The notes beneath the pieces are model-generated. The model saw nothing but the letters and a program-made list of their open reading frames with translations. It did no database searches and was not told where the DNA came from. A stretch of DNA of 24,475 nucleotides from RBG-16-68-21 sp035286665. Its GTDB lineage: Bacteria > Actinomycetota > Acidimicrobiia > Spongiisociales > UBA11373. Below, piece by piece: positions 14,236 to 19,677 of the stretch (within the stretch, counting starts at the first letter, position 1; each line of letters opens with the position of its first letter). The stretch is taken from the NCBI GenBank assembly GCA_035286665.1, contig DATECY010000132.1:1-24475 (forward strand), given 5' to 3'. The translations under genes were made by a program, and so were the position numbers.

Positions 14236-14595
14236 TCAGACGACCATCATCAGCCAGCGGACCACGGACCACGCCAGCACGAGGATCGTGAGCGCGGCCA
14301 GCAGACGCATGGGCAGGGCACCCGGGTCGGCGAGCGCCCCGATGTGGGTCGGAGCAGGAGGCACGTGCTCCAGGTCGGATCCGCCGAGCACCTCCCTGGC
14401 GTCCTCGAGATCGGGCTCGGGAACCCACACCTCGGTGACCGCCATCTCACCGACCGTCATGCGATAGGGACCGAGTCCCTCGCCGTGCATACGCGCCGGA
14501 ATGCCTGCCGACCGGAGAAGGGCGACGGCGAGTCCTGCGGCCGCGGGATCGCCGAGTTTGGCGAGACTGACGTACGGTGCCCCTTGGTGATCCAC
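14236..14595 (-). CDS. DUF2007-like protein with C-terminal membrane anchor
   Basis: Protein of 119 aa. The first 70 residues fit the DUF2007 ('putative signal transducing protein') pattern: YVSLAKLGDPAAAGLAVALLRSAGIPARM, a short beta turn, then EVWVPEPDLEDAREVL. A Pro-rich linker leads to a single hydrophobic helix (about 97-118). In this family the domain is thought to bind ligands or proteins, but no biochemical role is established. It starts at GTG 14595, supported by TAGCAT 8 nt upstream on the same strand. It sits between prcA and pafA, on the opposite strand to both, and shares a divergent promoter region with pafA. Whether it works with the proteasome is unknown. Confidence 0.75.
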   Translation of the reverse strand: MDHQGAPYVSLAKLGDPAAAGLAVALLRSAGIPARMHGEGLGPYRMTVGEMAVTEVWVPEPDLEDAREVLGGSDLEHVPPAPTHIGALADPGALPMRLLAALTILVLAWSVVRWLMMVV

Positions 14596-14603
14596 GAGAC
14601 CCG

Positions 14604-14609
14604 ATGCTA
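14604..14609 (-). promoter_or_regulatory. -10 element of a probably leaderless promoter (DUF2007-like gene)
   Basis: TAGCAT on the minus strand ends 8 nt before the GTG at 14595, with no Shine-Dalgarno between. Confidence 0.5.
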
Positions 14610-14626
14610 CCGATCACCGTGCACAA

Positions 14627-14645
14627 CCCCCGGTGTCGCCGGGGG
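14627..14645. promoter_or_regulatory. 19-bp inverted repeat between divergent DUF2007-like gene and pafA
   Basis: CCCCCGG-tgtcg-CCGGGGG is perfect over 7-bp arms. It lies between the two divergent -10 elements (14604-14609 and 14651-14656) and covers where the pafA -35 region would be. That position suits a shared operator. In RNA it could only form on transcripts from outside the pair. Confidence 0.45.
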
Positions 14646-14650
14646 ACCGG

Positions 14651-14656
14651 TACGCT
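14651..14656 (+). promoter_or_regulatory. -10 element of a probably leaderless promoter (pafA)
   Basis: TACGCT ends 6 nt before the GTG at 14663. It supports this GTG as the start rather than the longer open frame from 14633. Confidence 0.5.
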
Positions 14657-14662
14657 CGCCGG

Positions 14663-16018
14663 GTGGAACGACGCATCTTTGGCATGGAGAACGAATACGG
14701 GGTGACCTGCACCCTGCGCGGCCAGCGCCGCCTCTCGCCCGACGAGGTCGCCCGCTACCTCTTTCGGCGCGTCGTGTCCTGGGGCCGATCCTCGAACGTG
14801 TTCCTCGAGAACGGTGCCCGCCTCTACCTCGATGTCGGCAGCCACCCCGAGTACGCCACCCCGGAATGCGACGCCCTCTACGACCTCGTGGCCCACGACA
14901 AGGCGGGAGAGCGCGTCCTCGAAGGCCTCCTCCATTCGGCAGAGCAGCGCCTCGAAGAGGAGGGAATTCGAGGCCAGGTGTTTCTCTTCAAGAACAACAC
15001 CGATTCCGCAGGCAACTCTTACGGGTGCCACGAGAACTACCTGGTGAGCCGGCAGACCGATTTCCAGCGGATGATCGACACCCTGATCCCGTTCTTGGTG
15101 ACTCGCCAGATATTCGCCGGGGCGGGGAAGCTCCTCCAGACGGCACGGGGCACCGTGTTCTCGATCGCCCAACGGGCCGAGCACATTTGGGAGGGCGTGT
15201 CGTCGGCCACGACCCGAAGCCGCCCCATCATCAACACCCGCGACGAGCCACACGCCGACGCCGAGCGCTATCGCCGGCTCCACGTCATCGCCGGCGATTC
15301 CAACATGTCCGAATACATCAGTTACGTCAAGGTGGGGACCACCGTCGCATTGCTGCAGATGCTCGAGGACGACGTGACCTTCCGGGACATGTCGCTGGAG
15401 AATCCGATCCGCGCGATCCGCGAGATCAGCCACGACATCACGTGTCGGCGCAAGGTACGGCTCGCCAACGGCCGCGAACTGTCGGCGCTCGACATGCAGT
15501 GGGAGTACCTCGATCGGGTGCTCCGTTACGCACGCTCACCAGGGTTTCCACCGTCGGTCCAAAGTGCCATCGAGATGTGGGAGCACCTCTTGACCGGGCT
15601 GGAGAAGGATCCCATGAACCTGCGCCGCGAGTGCGACTGGGTCGCCAAGTACCACCTCATCGAGGAGTACTCCTCACGGCGGGGGGTTCCTCTCAGCGAC
15701 CCGAAGCTGGCCATGCTCGACCTGGCCTATCACGACGTCACCAAGGACCGCGGGCTGTATTACCTCCTCGAGCGCCGGGGCCTCATGGAACGTGTGGTCA
15801 CCGACGAGGACATCACCAGAGCTCTCACCCAACCCCCGCAGACGACACGGGCGCGTCTCCGCGGCGACTTCATCAAGGCCGCGAAGGCCAAGAACCGCGA
15901 CTTCACCGTCGACTGGGTGCACCTGAAGCTCAACGACCAGGCCCAACGGACGGTGCTCTGCAAGGACCCCTTCCGCGCCGTGGACGAGCGGGTGGACAAA
16001 CTGATCGCTTCTCTCTGA
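14663..16018 (+). CDS. pafA: Pup-protein ligase PafA
   Basis: Ligase of 451 aa that activates the C-terminal Glu of Pup with ATP and joins it to substrate lysine side chains. Start motif VERRIFGMENEYG; catalytic Asp57 in LYLDVGSHPEYATPE, with metal-binding Glu in HPEY; FKNNTDSAGNSYGCHENYLVSR; SRPIINTRDEPHAD; and the C-terminal domain ending VDERVDKLIASL that helps bind Pup. It lacks the Dop-loop insert, which separates it from Dop in the same window. GTG 14663 is chosen because the family begins with this motif and TACGCT lies 6 nt upstream; the 10 extra residues of the longer frame would cross that promoter. It is transcribed separately from the proteasome operon. Confidence 0.96.
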   Translation: MERRIFGMENEYGVTCTLRGQRRLSPDEVARYLFRRVVSWGRSSNVFLENGARLYLDVGSHPEYATPECDALYDLVAHDKAGERVLEGLLHSAEQRLEEEGIRGQVFLFKNNTDSAGNSYGCHENYLVSRQTDFQRMIDTLIPFLVTRQIFAGAGKLLQTARGTVFSIAQRAEHIWEGVSSATTRSRPIINTRDEPHADAERYRRLHVIAGDSNMSEYISYVKVGTTVALLQMLEDDVTFRDMSLENPIRAIREISHDITCRRKVRLANGRELSALDMQWEYLDRVLRYARSPGFPPSVQSAIEMWEHLLTGLEKDPMNLRRECDWVAKYHLIEEYSSRRGVPLSDPKLAMLDLAYHDVTKDRGLYYLLERRGLMERVVTDEDITRALTQPPQTTRARLRGDFIKAAKAKNRDFTVDWVHLKLNDQAQRTVLCKDPFRAVDERVDKLIASL

Positions 16019-16085
16019 GGCCACAAGCGTTGGAAGGATCGGGCATGGGGTGCGCGTCGGTGGGTCGCAGGTCCCATCCCGGGGC

Positions 16086-16105
16086 GAGCCCATCGATGCG
16101 GGCTC
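16086..16105 (+). terminator. Hairpin downstream of pafA, candidate terminator
   Basis: GAGCCC-atcgatgc-GGGCTC has perfect 6-bp arms, 67 bp after the pafA stop. A modest T-rich stretch (gttctttctc) follows about 18 bp later. Placement before the pafB promoter fits a terminator. Confidence 0.35.
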
Positions 16106-16136
16106 TGCGGGCCACAGACCGAGTTCTTTCTCATGC

Positions 16137-16164
16137 CCAACGCCCGGCTGCCCTCTCCCGTTGG
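16137..16164. promoter_or_regulatory. Inverted repeat upstream of pafB, candidate operator
   Basis: CCAACG (16137-16142) and CGTTGG (16159-16164) are complementary over a 16-nt spacer, and GC/GC further out extends the match with one bulge. The right arm lies just upstream of the pafB -10 element, where a regulator or a terminating stem could act. Confidence 0.35.
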
Positions 16165-16178
16165 CAGGTCCCGGCCGA

Positions 16179-16184
16179 TACGCT
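16179..16184 (+). promoter_or_regulatory. -10 element of a probably leaderless promoter (pafBC)
   Basis: TACGCT ends 9 nt before the ATG at 16194. TTGGCAGGT at 16161-16169, 9 nt upstream of it, resembles the PafBC-type box only loosely (6 of 9). Confidence 0.45.
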
Positions 16185-16193
16185 GGCCCTCCA

Positions 16194-17114
16194 ATGCAGC
16201 GTGTCATCGAGCGCGTCCTCAATCTGCTGGCATTTCTGCTGACCGTCGGGCGGCCGGTGACCGCGGACCAGATCCGCAACACGGTCGCCGGGTACGACCA
16301 GGACAGCGATGCCGCCTTCCGCAGGACGTTCGAACGCGACAAGGACCTCCTCAAGTCGCTCGGCGTGCCCATCCACCTCGAGCCCACCGACGGGTGGGAG
16401 GTGGAACACGGCTACGTGATCTCGCCCGAGGAGTACGCCCTGGAGGATCCCGGGCTCACCGATGAGGAGCGGGCTGCCCTGTACCTGGCCAGCCGCATGG
16501 TCCACCTCGGCGGCCAGGCTCCGGGCGAAGGGGCGTTCTTGAAGCTCGGAGGTGCACCGATGGCGGGCCTGGGCGATCCGATGGCCGCCGACCTCGCCGC
16601 CGACCCGGCCGTGATCGCCGACTCATTCACCGCGGTCATCGACCGGAGAAGGCTCGCCTTCGAGTACCGCGGATCCAAGCGACGCCTGGATCCGTACGGA
16701 TTGGTGCATCGAATGGGGCATTGGTATCTCGTGGGATCGGTCGGTGGGGAGCGACGCACCTTCCGTGTCGACCGGATGGTTGGTGTATCGCTGGGAACCA
16801 AGGCGGGCGCCTTCGACCGCCCGACCGACTTCGATGTGCGAGCCGGATTCCCCGGCGCCCCCTGGGAGGCCGGAGACGCCCGCACTTCGGCGTCCGTGCG
16901 CTTCGACCCCGGCGTCGCCTGGTGGGCGCGACGCCAACTTGCTCCGGGTACGGCTGTCACCGAGTCGATGGATGGCGGGATCACCGTGGTGCTCGAGGTC
17001 GGCTCGCCCGACGCGCTGATCGGCTGGCTGATCGGTTTCGAGGATGCGGCTGAGATCGTCGGCCCTGCGGAGTTGCGTGCTCGTTTCGTCGAGCACGTCA
17101 GGAGCGGTGCATGA
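16194..17114 (+). CDS. pafB: WYL-domain transcriptional regulator PafB
   Basis: DNA-binding protein of 306 aa that in mycobacteria forms the PafBC activator of the LexA-independent DNA-damage response. An N-terminal winged helix-turn-helix (about 1-65: VIERVLNLLAFLLTVGRPVTADQIRNT) precedes a WYL domain with GHWYLVGS (175-182) and RTFRVDRM (188-195), and a WCX extension follows. The WYL pocket is thought to bind a nucleic-acid ligand signalling DNA damage. The start at ATG 16194 is fixed by TACGCT 9 nt upstream and by the family N terminus; the frame is open further upstream without protein-like sequence. Its stop overlaps pafC by 4 nt. Despite its name it has no known role in proteolysis. Confidence 0.93.
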   Translation: MQRVIERVLNLLAFLLTVGRPVTADQIRNTVAGYDQDSDAAFRRTFERDKDLLKSLGVPIHLEPTDGWEVEHGYVISPEEYALEDPGLTDEERAALYLASRMVHLGGQAPGEGAFLKLGGAPMAGLGDPMAADLAADPAVIADSFTAVIDRRRLAFEYRGSKRRLDPYGLVHRMGHWYLVGSVGGERRTFRVDRMVGVSLGTKAGAFDRPTDFDVRAGFPGAPWEAGDARTSASVRFDPGVAWWARRQLAPGTAVTESMDGGITVVLEVGSPDALIGWLIGFEDAAEIVGPAELRARFVEHVRSGA

Positions 17115-18040
17115 GCAGCGCACGGACCGCAGAGCGGCTCAACCGAATCCTCGCGATGCTCCCGTGGGTCATCGCCAACCCCGGGGCCACGGTCGACGAG
17201 GTGTGCACCCGTTTCGGCTACCAACGGTCCGACCTGGTGCGAGACCTCGACATCGTCTTCGTCTGTGGACTCCCCGGATACGGTCCCGGGGATCTCATGG
17301 ACGCCTACATCGACGAGGACGAGGTCGTGGTCGACGCCGCCGAGTATTTCTCGCGGCCCCTCCGCCTCACCGCAGCCGAGGCTCTGATGCTGTTGGCCTC
17401 GGGGCTGGCAGTCGAGGCCTCTGAAGCCGCCACGCCGGCCCTGGCGTCGGCGGTGGCCAAGCTGCGGGGTGCCCTCATCCCGGACCCAGGTTCCATCGAC
17501 GTGGACCTGGCCCCCGAACCGGAGGCGCTCTCCATCCTTCGGAATGCAGCACGCGACGGACGGGTCGTCGAGATCACCCACACGGCCATGGCGTCGGGAC
17601 GCACGACGGTGCGGAGGATCGAGCCGTGGGTCGTGTTCACCGCGCTCGGCAATTGGTACGTGTCGGGCCACTGCCGACGTGCGGGCGCCGAGCGTGTCTT
17701 TCGCGTCGATCGCGTCAGATCCATCGAAGAGACCGACGAGCACTTCGAACCGCCCGCCGCGCCGCCCACCCCTCGGGTTCGGTACACACCGGGTCCCGAC
17801 GACGTCACCGCACGCATCCGGCTCGGCCCACGCGCAGCGTGGGTGGCCGACTACTACCCGGTGTCAGAGGTCGATGACGCCGCCGAAGGGCGAACGATCG
17901 ACTTCTCGGCAGCGGATCCCGCGGTTGCCGCTCGACTCCTGGTCCGCCTCGGAGGCGACGCGGAGCTGGTTTCGGGCAGCGATGTCTCCGATGCCGTCGA
18001 CGACCTCCGCAGACGCATTCTGAGTCGGTACGGTGACTAG
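17111..18040 (+). CDS. pafC: WYL-domain transcriptional regulator PafC
   Basis: Partner of PafB, 309 aa. The N-terminal HTH-like region (about 5-75: AERLNRILAMLPWVIANPG...EVCTRFG) is followed by a WYL domain with GNWYVSGH (180-187) and RVFRVDRV (195-202), then a C-terminal WCX domain. In some actinobacteria pafB and pafC are fused; here they are separate but coupled through an ATGA overlap at 17111, so roughly equal synthesis is expected. The heterodimer binds a single asymmetric promoter site in mycobacteria. Two WYL-family genes in tandem after pafA is the standard arrangement. Confidence 0.93.
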   Translation: MSSARTAERLNRILAMLPWVIANPGATVDEVCTRFGYQRSDLVRDLDIVFVCGLPGYGPGDLMDAYIDEDEVVVDAAEYFSRPLRLTAAEALMLLASGLAVEASEAATPALASAVAKLRGALIPDPGSIDVDLAPEPEALSILRNAARDGRVVEITHTAMASGRTTVRRIEPWVVFTALGNWYVSGHCRRAGAERVFRVDRVRSIEETDEHFEPPAAPPTPRVRYTPGPDDVTARIRLGPRAAWVADYYPVSEVDDAAEGRTIDFSAADPAVAARLLVRLGGDAELVSGSDVSDAVDDLRRRILSRYGD

Positions 18041-18045
18041 CCGAA

Positions 18046-18057
18046 GAATGGTCATTC
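18046..18057. promoter_or_regulatory. Short inverted repeat after pafC
   Basis: GAATG-gt-CATTC, with perfect 5-bp arms, 5 bp after the pafC stop and 67 bp before the zinc-ribbon gene. It is an AT-richer spot in GC-rich DNA. It could be an operator or chance. Confidence 0.2.
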
Positions 18058-18124
18058 AGGGGTGCGGACAGCTCTCCGATATCCGGTGAGACGACACAGT
18101 CCACACCGCCTGGAGACCCCACCG

Positions 18125-18412
18125 ATGACCATGATTCGGACGACCTGCACCCTCTGCGGAGAGGTCGAATTGATCCCCGGCGAGCTTCGGCTCGAGTTGA
18201 CGGCGCTCAACGGAACCGGTTCGTACCTGTTCGCCTGCCCGGGGTGCGGAGATCGACAGCGCCGTCCCGCCAACCATCGAGTGGTGAGCATCCTCCTTGC
18301 CACCGGCGTCGCCTACGAGGTCGTGGACGATTCCAACCCGATCACCGAGTCCGAGATCGCCCGCTTCACCTCAGCTCTCGACACCGGTGAGTGGGCGGAT
18401 CAGCTCACATAG
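18125..18412 (+). CDS. Small zinc-ribbon protein, hypothetical
   Basis: Protein of 95 aa with two CxxC knuckles, C8-TL-C11 and C38-PG-C41, that should bind one zinc. Between them is a 26-residue beta-type stretch (VELIPGELRLELTALNG). A helical C-terminal half (about 51-95) contains EIARFTSAL. I do not recognise the family. The start at ATG 18125 has GGAGA about 10 nt upstream and begins just before the first knuckle; the frame opens at 18062 but that extension is Arg/His-rich and unsupported. It lies between pafC and tatA on the same strand, in a place where Mycobacterium has no gene as far as I recall. Role unknown. Confidence 0.7.
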   Translation: MTMIRTTCTLCGEVELIPGELRLELTALNGTGSYLFACPGCGDRQRRPANHRVVSILLATGVAYEVVDDSNPITESEIARFTSALDTGEWADQLT

Positions 18413-18423
18413 GCTCGCGTCGC

Positions 18424-18440
18424 TCGCCCCAAGAGGGCGA
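18424..18440 (+). terminator. Hairpin after the zinc-ribbon gene, candidate terminator
   Basis: TCGCCC-caaga-GGGCGA, a perfect 6-bp stem with a 5-nt loop, starts 12 bp after the stop at 18412. No T-tract follows. Confidence 0.35.
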
Positions 18441-18518
18441 CCACGAACAAGCGACCAGCCGGCGGAACTCCGCTCGTCCGTCGTCTCCGATCCCTTCCCG
18501 TAGACCCGTTTGCACCGC

Positions 18519-18536
18519 GCAGGCTGCAGGCCTGCA
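18519..18536. repeat. Overlapping palindromes upstream of tatA
   Basis: GCAGGC-tgcag-GCCTGC (18519-18535) is a perfect inverted repeat, and TGCAGGCCTGCA (18525-18536) inside it is a perfect 12-bp palindrome. They lie about 60 bp before the tatA -10 element in the 195-bp gap after the zinc-ribbon gene. They could be an operator or the remains of a dispersed palindromic repeat. Confidence 0.35.
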
Positions 18537-18594
18537 ACCTCCTCACCGCACGCCGCCGGCCCGCGGACGCGATGACCCTCCCACCCCGCGCTTG

Positions 18595-18600
18595 TACCAT
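18595..18600 (+). promoter_or_regulatory. -10 element of a probably leaderless promoter (tatA operon)
   Basis: TACCAT ends 7 nt before the GTG at 18608, with only pyrimidine-rich sequence between. Confidence 0.45.
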
Positions 18601-18607
18601 TCCCGCC

Positions 18608-18964
18608 GTGTTCAGCGTCAGCCCCGCCGAGATACTCACGATCGCGCTCGTCGCCCTCATCGTGTTCGGTCCGAAGCGCCTTCCCGAGATCTCTCGCCAA
18701 GCGGGCAAGGTGCTTCGGGAGCTCAAGCAGACCGCCGGGGAGCTGAAGGCAGGGCTCGAAGCCGAATACGACGATTCGGTGGGTGGTCTCGACGAGATCA
18801 AAGGGGCCCTCGGAGACGTCCGCCGGGAGATGCGCTCGACGCTCGATGCGGTCGGCGGCCTGGTTCAGCCGGACGGGCCGCGCACGCCGCGTAACCGCCC
18901 GGCGCTCTCCAAGGAGACACCGCCAGAGCCCGCGGCCGAAGACCCGTCGGCGACCGGCGAATGA
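18608..18964 (+). CDS. tatA: Twin-arginine translocase subunit TatA/TatB
   Basis: Membrane protein of 118 aa of the twin-arginine pathway, which exports folded proteins. An N-terminal helix MFSVSPAEILTIALVALIVF ends in the hinge FGPKRLP (20-26), followed by an amphipathic helix (about 27-55) and a charged, Pro-rich tail. Glu8 is typical of TatB, whereas Phe20-Gly21 is typical of TatA, so it may serve both roles. I name it tatA because it sits before tatC, as in Mycobacterium (pafC-tatA-tatC-helY). The GTG start at 18608 is fixed by the family N terminus and by TACCAT 7 nt upstream. Its stop overlaps tatC (ATGA). Confidence 0.9.
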   Translation: MFSVSPAEILTIALVALIVFGPKRLPEISRQAGKVLRELKQTAGELKAGLEAEYDDSVGGLDEIKGALGDVRREMRSTLDAVGGLVQPDGPRTPRNRPALSKETPPEPAAEDPSATGE

Positions 18965-19677
18965 GGGGCCGCCAGCCGCAGCCGTTGATGGCGCACCTCG
19001 AGGAGCTGCGCAACCGCCTCATCAAGGCGGCCCTCGCCATCGTCCTCGGCGCCGTGGTGGCCTTCGTGTTTCGCAACTGGATCTTCGACGTCCTGGTCAG
19101 GCCGTACGAGCGCGTGGCGGCGGGACACGACTTGGCCTTCTTCCGTCCTACGGAAGCCTTCACGGTCTTCATGCGGCTCTCGCTGTTCGGGGGTTTCGTG
19201 CTTGCCAGCCCCGTCGTCATCTGGCAGCTCTGGGCGTTCATAGCGCCGGCGCTGACCGTCCGCGAACGACGGGTCGTCATACCGATCGTCGCCACCCTGG
19301 TCATCCTGTTCCTGGGGGGCATCGCATTCGGGTACTGGTCCCTCGATCGGGGGTTGTCGTTCCTGCTCGGGTTCGGGGGTGACAAGCTCGACCCGGTGAT
19401 CGGCGGGAACGACTATCTGTCGTTCGCGATTCGCTTCCTCCTCGTATTCGGTCTGAGTTTCGAGTTTCCGGTATTCGTCTACGCCGCCGCAGCAATGGGC
19501 CTCGTTGGTTGGCGCAAACTGGCGTCGGGCCGGCGGTGGGCGGTGCTGGCGATCGTGACGATCGGGGCCGTGATCACGCCGAGTGGTGACCCCTTGACGC
19601 TCCTGTTGCTGTCGGTGCCGCTGTACCTTCTCTACGAGGCGACGATCTGGCTCGTCCGCTTCACCCTGCATCGGTGA
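18961..19677 (+). CDS. tatC: Twin-arginine translocase subunit TatC
   Basis: Six-helix membrane protein of 238 aa and the receptor for the twin-arginine signal. Early motif MAHLEELRNRL with the conserved Glu14/Glu15 that contact the RR signal; FFRPTEAF in the first periplasmic loop; SPVVIWQLWAFIAPAL; the FEFPVFVY helix; and the terminal ITPSGDPLTLLLLSVPLYLLYE block. Length is normal for the family. ATG 18961 overlaps tatA, and the stop overlaps the GTG of the helicase, so the export genes are coupled to an RNA helicase, as in mycobacteria. Confidence 0.96.
   Translation: MRGRQPQPLMAHLEELRNRLIKAALAIVLGAVVAFVFRNWIFDVLVRPYERVAAGHDLAFFRPTEAFTVFMRLSLFGGFVLASPVVIWQLWAFIAPALTVRERRVVIPIVATLVILFLGGIAFGYWSLDRGLSFLLGFGGDKLDPVIGGNDYLSFAIRFLLVFGLSFEFPVFVYAAAAMGLVGWRKLASGRRWAVLAIVTIGAVITPSGDPLTLLLLSVPLYLLYEATIWLVRFTLHR

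Noticed and set aside
14197..16242. Long open frame of 681 codons on the plus strand over pafA
   Set aside because: It is the shadow of pafA in another frame: Arg/Pro/His-rich with no domain, while the overlapping pafA frame carries all family motifs.
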